The notes under the pieces were generated by a model that did not search any database, was not told the DNA's origin, and worked only from the letters and a program-made list of their open reading frames with translations. Made by a program: the position numbers and the translations under genes. Positions 16,299 through 24,244 of a DNA stretch of 64,000 nucleotides are shown here, piece after piece. How positions within the stretch are numbered: position 1 is the stretch's first letter; every line of letters begins with the position of its first letter. Source of the DNA: Rhodococcus yunnanensis NBRC 103083 (GTDB lineage Bacteria > Actinomycetota > Actinomycetes > Mycobacteriales > Mycobacteriaceae); assembly GCF_001895005.1 (NCBI RefSeq), contig NZ_BCXH01000009.1:124001-188000 (forward strand). The letters run 5' to 3'.

Positions 16299-18560
16299 CT
16301 ACTTCTCCGCGTCATTGCCGGTTTCGGTGCCATCCGGTACCTGCTGCCTGGTACCGACGACGAGAGGCAGTACCCGGCCCGACGAACCTCGCTCCGATCC
16401 GAGGCCTTGGGGATCCGCGGCACTGGCCAATTCGATGTCCAGATCGCTCTTCCACTCGCGCGCAACCTGCGCGTCGAGAGCGCCTAGTCGCGCACGCAGC
16501 GGCGGGTGCTGATCCGCCGGACATGCTTCCAGCAAGGTGACGAACAACGACCGCAGGCGACGCTGCACCTGCGTCGAATTGGTGCTGAAGTGCCTGATCT
16601 CGTCGGTCGCGATCGTGACGTAATCCGCCCACGTTCGCCGGGCACCGCGAATCCGCCGCAGAGCCGATTCTGCAGGTTCGGACCGGACACGAGGGGCGAT
16701 GGTCATCAACAGATCCTCGAGGTGATCGATGGCCTGCACGGCACGGCCAGGATCGTTGATGGCCGGGGACAAGGCCTTGAGCGCAATGTCGACGATGGCC
16801 TGCAGTGCCGCAGCAGGACTGACCATCGGGCTGTGGGTGTCACCGAAGACCAGGCACGCCATCAACTGATGCGGGCGAACCCTCAGCTGAGGGCCCTCGA
16901 CCTGGAACAGCACCGAATCCTGTGCAACGAACTCCCCGATGGTCGGCAGTAGCTCGACCGTCACACCCCAACTGGTCACGAGGCGCTCGATTCGGGCAAG
17001 GTTCACCGCCAACAGAATCCGGCCGTCCGGGGACAGCTGCTTCAGGCGAACAGTCGTCGTGCCCGTCGGTTCGTCCGGCGGCAGTACCGACGCGGCCGCC
17101 GGCAGTGGTGCCGAAACCCCAGCGCCAGAATCCACCGCGCCAGAATCAACCGCGCCGGAGCTGTTGGGGTACATCCGCACTGTCGATGTATGTCCCTGGG
17201 CTGCGATCCACCGCAGCAGCCGAGCGGAATTGAGTATCACGCCGACGCGTGCGACCAATGCGATGAACAGGAATGCGCTGACGAACGCTAGCAGGATCGC
17301 GACCGACGTCGACAGAACCGGGGCCGTCCATTCTCCCGACAACGCGAGGTCGGATGCGATGATGACCGAGAAGACGAATGTGGACAGGAACATCCCGATC
17401 GACCATCGCATGATGCCTTCCTGCTGCAGCATCGGGACCACGCGGACCGAGATCTGGGATGCACCGAACTGCATGGCGAGGGTGATGGCGGTGAACACGA
17501 GACCGGTCAGCGTGATCATGCCGCCCGCGATGACGCTCAGTAGCGTCGCCGTCGCACCGATGTCGAGTTCCGACTCGATGGTGACTGCACCGTCGGTGTT
17601 GCCGAATTCGTCGTCGAGCGCGACGAAGACGAACGCGAGCACGATCGACAGCGACACCAGAATCATCGGCAGTCGCCACACCGGAGTCCGACGCAGTCGG
17701 CGACGCGTTCGAGACCACCGCACCGCGGCGAGCCACCGGTTGGGGAGTTTGTGCCCGGGAATCAGCGGAACCTGTTCGATGATCTCGGAGACCTCGATCG
17801 GTACACCGAACCTGCCGGACAGCGCTTCCTGGACCACGATCTTCGCGCGTACCACCGGCTCACGTAACCGCTTCTCCCGGTTGAACGCTCGGGTCTGCTT
17901 GTCGGGCTTGTCCGCGTACCGCCACCGCGCCCACGGCGACGACGGACGCCCGAGTCGGATGGCGCCGACGATCAGCAGCGGCACGAAGAACAACCCGACC
18001 AGCCCGGTCCACAGTTTTCCCTTGAGCAGCGTGATCGCAGCCAGCAACAACTGTGAGGCAAGACCGCCGAGGACGAGTGCGAGAGTCACCAACGAACGAT
18101 CCTGCTGGTAAGCATCGAAATCGCCTGCGAATCCGATGGGGTGCACGCCGAGGAGATACAGCCCCGATATCGCGATCGCGACGAACACCGCATCGATCGA
18201 CGAGCGGCCTTCCTCTGCCCAGTAGACGTCGCGCAGATGAAGAATCAATGCGAACTCGTCGAGCATCAGCGCACTACCGATACCGAACACGCTGGCCAGG
18301 ATGCAGTTGGCCACGGGTGTGTCGTAGTTGGCGATCGCGACGAGGGCGAAACCGGAGATCAGCACCATGACCAGCCCGAACATCACATGATGAATGTGCA
18401 TACCGCCGGGTGTGACGTTGCCGGGCCACCAGGACACCTCGGCCCGGATCATCCTCACACTGAATCGGATGAACAGAAACGCCAGTAGAAACGACACGAG
18501 CAGAAAGAACAGCGGCAGACGCCCGTTGTCGACGACGGTCTGAACGAACCATCTACCCAT
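16299..18560 (-). CDS. DUF2254-domain membrane protein with an extra N-terminal membrane module
   Basis: A 753-residue protein. The first 200 residues hold 5-6 hydrophobic segments with a histidine-containing GGMHIHHVMFGL motif and LDEFALILHLRDVYWAEEG. Residues 290-450 hold four further segments with the DUF2254 signatures MITLTGLVFTAITLAMQFGASQ and SAFLFIALVARVG. The rest is a cytoplasmic domain including DIALKALSPAINDPGRAVQAIDHLEDLL. DUF2254 has no established role. ATG 18560 is preceded by GGAGG; a GTG one codon earlier is less well spaced. It ends 19 bases before dyp, so it seems to be the first gene of the encapsulin operon, but this may be mere adjacency. Confidence 0.75.
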   Translation of the reverse strand: MGRWFVQTVVDNGRLPLFFLLVSFLLAFLFIRFSVRMIRAEVSWWPGNVTPGGMHIHHVMFGLVMVLISGFALVAIANYDTPVANCILASVFGIGSALMLDEFALILHLRDVYWAEEGRSSIDAVFVAIAISGLYLLGVHPIGFAGDFDAYQQDRSLVTLALVLGGLASQLLLAAITLLKGKLWTGLVGLFFVPLLIVGAIRLGRPSSPWARWRYADKPDKQTRAFNREKRLREPVVRAKIVVQEALSGRFGVPIEVSEIIEQVPLIPGHKLPNRWLAAVRWSRTRRRLRRTPVWRLPMILVSLSIVLAFVFVALDDEFGNTDGAVTIESELDIGATATLLSVIAGGMITLTGLVFTAITLAMQFGASQISVRVVPMLQQEGIMRWSIGMFLSTFVFSVIIASDLALSGEWTAPVLSTSVAILLAFVSAFLFIALVARVGVILNSARLLRWIAAQGHTSTVRMYPNSSGAVDSGAVDSGAGVSAPLPAAASVLPPDEPTGTTTVRLKQLSPDGRILLAVNLARIERLVTSWGVTVELLPTIGEFVAQDSVLFQVEGPQLRVRPHQLMACLVFGDTHSPMVSPAAALQAIVDIALKALSPAINDPGRAVQAIDHLEDLLMTIAPRVRSEPAESALRRIRGARRTWADYVTIATDEIRHFSTNSTQVQRRLRSLFVTLLEACPADQHPPLRARLGALDAQVAREWKSDLDIELASAADPQGLGSERGSSGRVLPLVVGTRQQVPDGTETGNDAEK

Positions 18561-18618
18561 CACGGCCTCCTCGCTGAAAGAGCGAGGTCAGCCTATCGCC
18601 GAGGCGGCGGGAGGATCG

Positions 18619-19071
18619 TCAGAACACCCAACCACGTAGCGCGACGAACCGGAGAGCCCCCGTGGCTGCGCTCACTCCGATGACCGCGAGGATCTGCACG
18701 AAGGACGATGCCCCGGGAAACAGAACGTGCACTGCGGCGAGGGCAGCTGTGCCGAGCGCGAGGCCGACCAGTGCGAGTCCACCGGCCTCCCACTGCGCCT
18801 GGAGCCAGCCCACTCGATCCACTGCGTGGAAGGTGTGACGACGGTGAAGCTCGTTGGCCAAAACGGTGCTCGCCGCGATGCCTGCAATGTTGGCGGTGAA
18901 GGAGCCCGCTGCCGCCAGCGCGATGAACACACCCGCATAGAGGATGTTGCTGGATGCGCCGACGAAGACGAAACGTGCAAATTGAGCGGTGGCCGACTCA
19001 CCGAGGAATCTGGCTTTGATCCTGGGACCACATGTATCGGTCCCTGACCGCGTCTCCACCGAGCTGCTCAC
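18619..19071 (-). CDS. GtrA-like small membrane protein
   Basis: A 150-residue protein with four hydrophobic segments starting at FARFVFVGASSNILYAGVF, plus NELHRRHTFH after segment two and a C-terminal RFVALRGWVF. This is the arrangement of GtrA-family proteins, which take part in membrane translocation of prenyl-linked sugars. GTG 19071 has GGAGA five bases upstream. The frame extends to a TTG at 19119 without support. Confidence 0.75.
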   Translation of the reverse strand: MSSSVETRSGTDTCGPRIKARFLGESATAQFARFVFVGASSNILYAGVFIALAAAGSFTANIAGIAASTVLANELHRRHTFHAVDRVGWLQAQWEAGGLALVGLALGTAALAAVHVLFPGASSFVQILAVIGVSAATGALRFVALRGWVF

Positions 19072-19168
19072 GTTTGTCTCCAGTTGTTCACAGAGCGAGA
19101 GGGACCGCTCACGGATCAATACAACCGCAGATGTACGACAATCGATCCCCGACTATGACGTACGTCTC

Positions 19169-19336
19169 TTACGCAGAGTCGGACTTCTCGGCCTTCTCGC
19201 GTGAACGACGTCCCAAATCGAAGTTCAGTACATCTGGCTTGATCGACGCCAGGAAAAGCATCCCGACACCGAATACAACCAATACGATCGTCAGAACGAC
19301 TACGACGATTCCAATGACTGCGCCGATACTTTCCAT
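19169..19336 (-). CDS. 55-residue single-span membrane protein
   Basis: This short gene encodes one long hydrophobic segment (about residues 5-31, IGAVIGIVVVVLTIVLVVFG) followed by a polar, basic tail ending RSREKAEKSDSA. ATG 19336 is preceded by GGGAGGT about 9 bases away, and the composition is that of a real coding frame. I do not recognise it; it may be a small regulatory membrane subunit. Confidence 0.65.
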   Translation of the reverse strand: MESIGAVIGIVVVVLTIVLVVFGVGMLFLASIKPDVLNFDLGRRSREKAEKSDSA

Positions 19337-19438
19337 AACTGCTTACCTCCCGTGTCGCCCCTCACCGTACTGGGCGACCGGACAATCAGTCGACTCAACC
19401 CCGACCGCGAGGCGCCTTCGCGCTGTAACGTCCGGAAT

Positions 19439-20269
19439 ATGAGTGATAATACAAATCATTATAACCAGCGGTTCGCAGGCAAGGTCGCGTTCATCACCGG
19501 CGCGGCACGCGGGCAGGGCCGAGCCGAAGCGATCAGGCTCGCAGCCGAGGGCGCGGACATCATCGCCGTCGACATCTGCAAGGACTTCGAGTCGACGTCC
19601 TACGACGGCGCTACCTCCGATGATCTGAAGGAGACGGTCGCAGCGGTGGAAGCCCTCGATCGCCGCATCGTCGCCACCGAGGCCGACACTCGCGATTTCG
19701 ACGGCCTCTCCGCAGCACTCGCCGACGGCGTCGCCCAGCTCGGCAGGCTCGACGTCGTGATAGCCAACGCAGGAATCTGCTCGGCGGCGATGTCCTGGGA
19801 GATCACTCCCGAGCAGTGGAAAGAAACACTCGACGTGAATCTGACCGGCACCTTCTTCACCGCGAAGGCCGCCGTCCCGATTCTGCTCGAGCAGGGCACC
19901 GGCGGATCCATCGTCTTCACCAGCTCGGTCGCCGGCCTGCGCGGGCTCCCCTTCCTCGGGCATTACGCGGCCAGCAAGCACGGCATCGTCGGCCTGTGCA
20001 AGACGATGGCCAACGAACTCGGCCAACACAACATCCGCGTCAACTCCGTCCACCCGCACGGCGTCGCCACCGGAATGCAACCGAACGACATGATGGCCCT
20101 CCTCGGCGAATACGGAGCGACCCTCGGCCCACTCTTCATGGGCGCACTTCCCGATCCGATCAGCGAGCCCGAGGACATCGCCGCAGCCGTCGCCTGGCTC
20201 GCCTCGGACGAGGCCCGTCACGTCACCGGAATCCAATTGCCGGTGGACCTCGGAACTCTCATCCGCTAA
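19439..20269 (+). CDS. Mycofactocin-type short-chain dehydrogenase
   Basis: A 276-residue SDR with TGAARGQGR (nucleotide binding, residues 20-28), NAG near residue 107 and the catalytic Ser plus YAASK near residue 180. The insertion after strand 2 (VDICKDFESTSYDGATSDDL) is the mark of the SDR subfamily that holds NAD tightly and needs mycofactocin to reoxidise it. The substrate is probably an alcohol or hydroxy-steroid/terpenoid. No mycofactocin biosynthesis gene is in the window, so the cofactor would come from elsewhere in the genome. The ribosome site before ATG 19439 is poor. Confidence 0.85.
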   Translation: MSDNTNHYNQRFAGKVAFITGAARGQGRAEAIRLAAEGADIIAVDICKDFESTSYDGATSDDLKETVAAVEALDRRIVATEADTRDFDGLSAALADGVAQLGRLDVVIANAGICSAAMSWEITPEQWKETLDVNLTGTFFTAKAAVPILLEQGTGGSIVFTSSVAGLRGLPFLGHYAASKHGIVGLCKTMANELGQHNIRVNSVHPHGVATGMQPNDMMALLGEYGATLGPLFMGALPDPISEPEDIAAAVAWLASDEARHVTGIQLPVDLGTLIR

Positions 20270-20309
20270 CTGCTGCCGTGGGGTCCGGTGGCACATAGGG
20301 CTCGGGCAG

Positions 20310-20389
20310 TCGGTCCCTCGGTAGGTCGGTCCCTCGGTAGGTCGGGTCACCGGTAGGTCGGGTCACCGGTAGGTCGGGTCACCGGTAGG
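20310..20389. repeat. 16-bp tandem repeat, five units
   Basis: Two copies of TCGGTCCCTCGGTAGG are followed by three of TCGGGTCACCGGTAGG, with each type identical within itself. It fills the gap between the SDR gene and the small exported protein gene. Confidence 0.92.
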
Positions 20390-20531
20390 GGGATACCCCA
20401 CGCCACGACCCCGAGGGACCAGCGTGGGAAATGGGGAGCTTTCCGGATGGTTACGCGGGTCGAATCAGGACACGATCGATACATACCGAATCGAACGCCT
20501 GAATCGACCCGCTACCGAGGAGACAACCGAG

Positions 20532-20801
20532 ATGTCCCACAACACTTTTCGCGTAATCGCCACTGCCGCCATGGTCGGCGCCATCGGATTCAGCGGCGCC
20601 GCACTGGCATCCGCGGACACCATCGTCAAACCCGGCACCGAGAAGGGCGCCTACTGCACGGTGGTGGACGAGGACGGCGCCGTCAGCCACCTCCAGACTC
20701 CCGCTCAATGCCTGCAGGCCCAGGTTGCGACCAACATCGCAGAACGCAAAGCCGCCGCCGAGGAGGCCAGGAAAGAACGCGCCGCCGAGCGCAGAAACTA
20801 G
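20532..20801 (+). CDS. Small exported protein, function unknown
   Basis: An 89-residue protein with a clear signal peptide (residues 1-28, ending ALASA-DT). The mature chain of about 60 residues has two cysteines (in GAYCTVV and PAQCLQA) that could form one disulfide, and an Ala/Glu/Arg-rich helical tail (AERKAAAEEARKERAAERRN). ATG 20532 follows GAGGAG. I do not recognise the family. It is bracketed by two tandem-repeat arrays. Confidence 0.7.
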   Translation: MSHNTFRVIATAAMVGAIGFSGAALASADTIVKPGTEKGAYCTVVDEDGAVSHLQTPAQCLQAQVATNIAERKAAAEEARKERAAERRN

Positions 20802-21057
20802 GCTTGCTGCACCCGGGGAACCTGGAAGCTGAGGGCTTCTGCACCTTGGGGGCTGTCGCAAATGAGGCCCCTGGAAGCTACGGACTGCCATGTCCGAGGA
20901 CCGTCGCAATTGACAGCTACCGCAGCTGAGACCCGCATGACCTGAGGGCTTCTGCGCCTGAGGGCTATCGCAACTGAGGGCTGTCGCGACTTAGCGCTAT
21001 CGCACCTCAGGACCGTCGCAACTGAGCTCTGCCGCAACAGAGAACCGTAGTACCGCG
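20802..21057. repeat. Degenerate 16-bp-period array, about 16 units
   Basis: From just after the stop of the small exported protein gene, sequence of the form GGGCTATCGCAACTGA recurs every 16 bases to about 21057, with one single-base slip near 20833-20849. The right half (20946-21041) is best conserved; the left half is eroded. There are no unique spacers, so it is not CRISPR. Together with the inverted repeat at 21102 it accounts for most of the 374-base gene-free stretch up to 21175; I see no gene in it. Confidence 0.8.
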
Positions 21058-21101
21058 GCCCATCCGACACCGTCTCGGCGGGCCCTCTGGGTGAGGGCAT
21101 G

Positions 21102-21141
21102 ACTGTAAGCGGCGCATGTGTTGCTCTGTGCCGCTTACAGT
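21102..21141 (-). terminator. 12-bp perfect inverted repeat after the DUF222 gene
   Basis: ACTGTAAGCGGC and GCCGCTTACAGT flank a 16-base loop, 34 bases beyond the DUF222 stop in its direction of transcription. There is no T-run, as is common for actinobacterial terminators. It could instead be a protein-binding site or a mobile-repeat relic. Confidence 0.45.
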
Positions 21142-21175
21142 TCGGTGATCCTCGGTTCGATCCGCAGCTCTTGGG

Positions 21176-23119
21176 CTACGGCTCGGGTTCCCCGGGGCCC
21201 GGCTTCTGGGGTCCGGACCTCCCAGTGCCAGGACTCCCAGGTCCGGGCCTCCCAGGTTCGGGATCTTCGGGTTCTCGGTACAGGAATTCTTGTGGGTGGT
21301 GGTAGTGATTGACCATGCCGCGGCGAGTCGGGTCGACCGCTTCGGGTGGGTGCCACAATGTTCGCCCGGCTTGTGGATGATTCGGGCCTGCAGTGGTTGT
21401 CGCCCAATCGTTGGGGCCGTCGCCGACGAGGGGATGATGCCGGTCGCATCCGAATGTCAGCGAGTCGATATCGGTGTCGCCGCCTTTGTCCCACTCGGCG
21501 ATGTGATGGACTTGGCTCCACGTCGCCGGGCGGGTGCAGGCGGGGAAGCTGCATCCGCGGTCGCGGGCGATCAGCACGATCCGTTGATCGGCCGAGGCGA
21601 TCCGTTTGGACCGGCCCAGGTAGAGGGCTCGGCCGTCGTCGTCGAACACCGCCAGGAACTGGTGCGCATGCGAGGCCATCCGGATCGCATCCCGCATGCT
21701 CACCAACGATCCGGTTCCGGTGACCGCATGCCCGGACGCCGACTCCAGATCCGCGGCGGTCATGCTGATGACCGCGGTCACCGGCAGCCCCCGATGCCGG
21801 CCGAGGCTCCCCGACGCCAGCATCTGCCGCATCACCGCTTTCATCGCATCGTGATTGCGTTGCCCCTGCGTTCTGATATCACGCCCGGCGCGGCGCCTCT
21901 CGTCCTCGCTGGTCACCCGATCCCGAGCAGCAGCATCGGTCCCGGCATCGTCAGGCCCGGTATCTCCCGGCCCTGTGTTTTCCGGCCCTGTGTCTTCGGG
22001 CCCGGTATCTCCCGGCGCTGTGTTTTCCGGCCCTGTGTCTTCGGGCCCTGCGTCTTCGGGCCCTGCGTCTTCGGGCCCTGCGTCTTCGGACGCAGGGTCT
22101 TCCGGCGCAGTGTCCTCAGGCACAGTGTCCTCCGGGCCGAACAGTGTCGGATCGCTGCTATCGGAGCCGCCGGTCCCGCTCGGGCTACCGCCACCAGTCC
22201 CACCACTGCCACCGCCGCTGCGAGTCCCACCACTGCCACCGCCGCTGCCAGTCCCACCACCGCCGCCACCGCCACCGCCACCAGTCCCACCGCCGCCACC
22301 GCCACTGCTGCCGGGTTCGTCGGCGACAGGTTTCGGCTCATCCGGGTTGCACTGCCCGGGCCGGGCGAGCTTGGCCAGCAACGCCTCCAGGTAGGCACGG
22401 AATTCCGCGTCGATGACGAAGCCACCTTTGCTCAACCCGTCCTTGCCTTGCTGCCCGAGATGGAAGTAGCACTTCCGCGACAGATCCGTGTCATCGTCGA
22501 GTTCACCGTCGGGATCGAGCAACGCATGCAGCCGCGCGGCCGCGACCCGAAGCTGCTCGGGCGAAAGTTCTTTCGCGAGAGTGCCCAGCAGCGTCTCCGA
22601 CTGCACCTTCGAATCGTGATCGATCGCCTCGGGCAACTCCTTGAAGAACTCCTCGACCACGCTCACATGCGCGGCATCGATCTCACCGGCACGATGCGCC
22701 TGCGCGGTGGTGGGAAACACCGGCTCCAACCGCTCCCCTGTCATCGCACGCCGCGCCGACATCTTCGCCGCGATCTTGATGCGTTTACCGGCAACACCGG
22801 GATCGATCCGCAGCAGGCACGCCAAACGAGACGGATTCGCTCGCTCCGGCAGCACCGCCAACCCGTCGCCCTCGATCAACTCCGTCAACCACGTATGCGA
22901 GGTCCCGTACATCGCCCGCGAGAGCGTCTCCATCCGCACCAACACCGCACGCCGATCCGCATCGGTCAACGCCCACGTCTCGACATCCGCGACCGCAGCC
23001 CACGCCGCCTCCATCGACTCGACCGCATCACACAGGGAAGGATCCGAAATGGGCAGCACGCCACGCGAACCCACCCCCATATCGTCGACCAGATCGGCGA
23101 CACTCTCCCCCGAAAGCAT
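21176..23119 (-). CDS. DUF222 / 13E12-repeat family HNH endonuclease-like protein
   Basis: A 647-residue protein. Residues 30-240 are the DUF222 helical region (LARRLHALLDPDGE-like segments). Residues 270-315 are almost pure Gly/Ser/Thr, and residues 325-395 are pentapeptide repeats of the GPEDT/GPEDA type. Residues 500-560 are an HNH nuclease domain with CSFPACTRP, QVHHIAEWDKGG and FGCDRHH. A Pro/Gly-rich tail follows. The family (13E12 in mycobacteria) is abundant and often multicopy, and its role is unproven. The long low-complexity linker (over 120 residues) is larger than usual. Start ATG 23119. Confidence 0.85.
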   Translation of the reverse strand: MLSGESVADLVDDMGVGSRGVLPISDPSLCDAVESMEAAWAAVADVETWALTDADRRAVLVRMETLSRAMYGTSHTWLTELIEGDGLAVLPERANPSRLACLLRIDPGVAGKRIKIAAKMSARRAMTGERLEPVFPTTAQAHRAGEIDAAHVSVVEEFFKELPEAIDHDSKVQSETLLGTLAKELSPEQLRVAAARLHALLDPDGELDDDTDLSRKCYFHLGQQGKDGLSKGGFVIDAEFRAYLEALLAKLARPGQCNPDEPKPVADEPGSSGGGGGGTGGGGGGGGGGTGSGGGSGGTRSGGGSGGTGGGSPSGTGGSDSSDPTLFGPEDTVPEDTAPEDPASEDAGPEDAGPEDAGPEDTGPENTAPGDTGPEDTGPENTGPGDTGPDDAGTDAAARDRVTSEDERRRAGRDIRTQGQRNHDAMKAVMRQMLASGSLGRHRGLPVTAVISMTAADLESASGHAVTGTGSLVSMRDAIRMASHAHQFLAVFDDDGRALYLGRSKRIASADQRIVLIARDRGCSFPACTRPATWSQVHHIAEWDKGGDTDIDSLTFGCDRHHPLVGDGPNDWATTTAGPNHPQAGRTLWHPPEAVDPTRRGMVNHYHHPQEFLYREPEDPEPGRPGPGSPGTGRSGPQKPGPGEPEP

Positions 23120-23554
23120 GCCCCAATCCTATCCCACAAACCTCCATCTGTCGAACATCAGTTCGAATATAATTTTCAACCAAGAGGTTCACCGCATCGA
23201 CGAACAGCTCGGTGCAGCGCCTCCGAGTGCACGATCTCGCTCGAACTGAAACGGCGTCCACGCCGAGTACACCTGCGGGAATACCGATTTCGACGCGATC
23301 CGGGCTGACCGATCACCGGGTGCGGCGCCGACATCGACATCGACATCGACATCGACATCATGGCACTGAAATTTCGCACTCCACGCACGGTCGTCGAGAT
23401 CTCCATCGCAGTTGCAGGGCAGCAGGATTCGAGCCGAACACTGTCGATCCGCCGACACCTGCCATCTACATCGCGTCACCTAGGCGGCGCCAGTACCCAT
23501 CACCACGACGACACCCATCACCACCACAACACCCATCACCACGACGACCGAGCG
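23120..23554. other. Gene-free region with microsatellite-like runs
   Basis: The 435 bases between the DUF222 start and the PPOX gene end show no frame with plausible coding composition. They contain a CATCGA hexamer run (about 23335-23358) and three related ACACCCATCACCAC blocks (about 23495-23548). The upper end presumably carries the DUF222 promoter; no clear -35/-10 pair was identified. Confidence 0.55.
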
Positions 23555-24154
23555 TCAGACGGAGACGACCTGCCGACTTGCCTTCAACTCGATGGTCATT
23601 TCGCGCGAGGTGGGCACCGATTCCTGATCGACCCATTGATCGCTGTCCCACAGTCCTGATCGCTGAAAAGCCTTGGGGCAGTGCGCGAAGATTTCGTCGA
23701 TCTCGACGACGAGAGCGAGTTTCGGTCGCGCCTCGGCACCTTCGAGCAGATCCAGGACCTCCGGCGACACCGTCAGCGATGCCCGTCCGTTGACCCGTAC
23801 GGTGTGCGACGCGCCCGGTACGACGAACAGCAGGCCGACGTGCGGGTTGCCGAGGACGTTGCGGAAATTGTCGACCCGCCGATTGCCCGGCCGATCCGCG
23901 ATGGCGATGGTCCGGTCGTCGAGATGCAGGACGGCGCCTCGGGCGTCCCCGCGGGGACTGACGTCGCACGTTCCATCTGCACCCGACGTCGCGAGCAGCA
24001 TGAATCGTGCTTCGTCGAGAAAGGCACGGACCGCGGGAGTGACGACGTTGCCGACCTTGGTGACCACCAGCTCCGACGGCTCTCCGACCAGATCCTCCAA
24101 CTGCGACACCGAGGAGAGGACATGGGCAAGAGCGGCATCACGGAGCGTCGACAT
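23555..24154 (-). CDS. Pyridoxamine-5'-phosphate-oxidase-like flavoprotein
   Basis: A 199-residue FMN-binding split-barrel (PPOX) protein: FLDEARFMLLATSGADG, DVSPRGD, AIADRPGNRRVDNFRNVLGNP and a hydrophobic GLLFVVPG strand follow the family layout, with residues 60-110 forming the FMN site. It resembles the group of probable F420/FMN reductases of unknown substrate, not true PdxH. ATG 24154 is preceded by GGGTGG. It is divergent from the pirin gene with a shared 90-base promoter region containing a palindrome. Confidence 0.8.
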   Translation of the reverse strand: MSTLRDAALAHVLSSVSQLEDLVGEPSELVVTKVGNVVTPAVRAFLDEARFMLLATSGADGTCDVSPRGDARGAVLHLDDRTIAIADRPGNRRVDNFRNVLGNPHVGLLFVVPGASHTVRVNGRASLTVSPEVLDLLEGAEARPKLALVVEIDEIFAHCPKAFQRSGLWDSDQWVDQESVPTSREMTIELKASRQVVSV

Positions 24155-24207
24155 GCAGTCCACCCTAGTGCGGGAATACCGACGGACGGATTCTGTTACA
24201 CATGGCA

Positions 24208-24225
24208 TAGTTGAAGCGTCAACTA
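24208..24225. promoter_or_regulatory. 18-bp palindrome between PPOX and pirin genes
   Basis: TAGTTGA - AGCG - TCAACTA has perfect seven-base arms. It overlaps an extended -10-like TGGCATAGT (24203-24211) on the plus strand and a TTGACG -35-like element on the minus strand, so one dimeric regulator (MarR- or TetR-type by size) could control both divergent genes. Confidence 0.6.
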
Positions 24226-24244
24226 AGAACCGAAGGAGTCCACG

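Noticed and set aside
15254-16465. 403-residue version of the DyP peroxidase
   Set aside because: It would overlap the upstream DUF2254 gene by more than 160 bases, and the added residues do not match DyP N-termini.
20802-21057. CRISPR-like array
   Set aside because: Units are contiguous at 16 bases with no spacers, degenerate along the array, and there is no cas gene in the window.
21102-21141. Insertion-sequence end
   Set aside because: Both arms are 16 bases apart at one place; there is no transposase and no matching copy at another border.
23360-23659. Frame encoding a His-rich HHHDD segment, suggestive of a metal-binding protein
   Set aside because: The His run comes from a CACCAC microsatellite, the frame overlaps the 3' end of the PPOX gene on the other strand, and there is no ribosome site.
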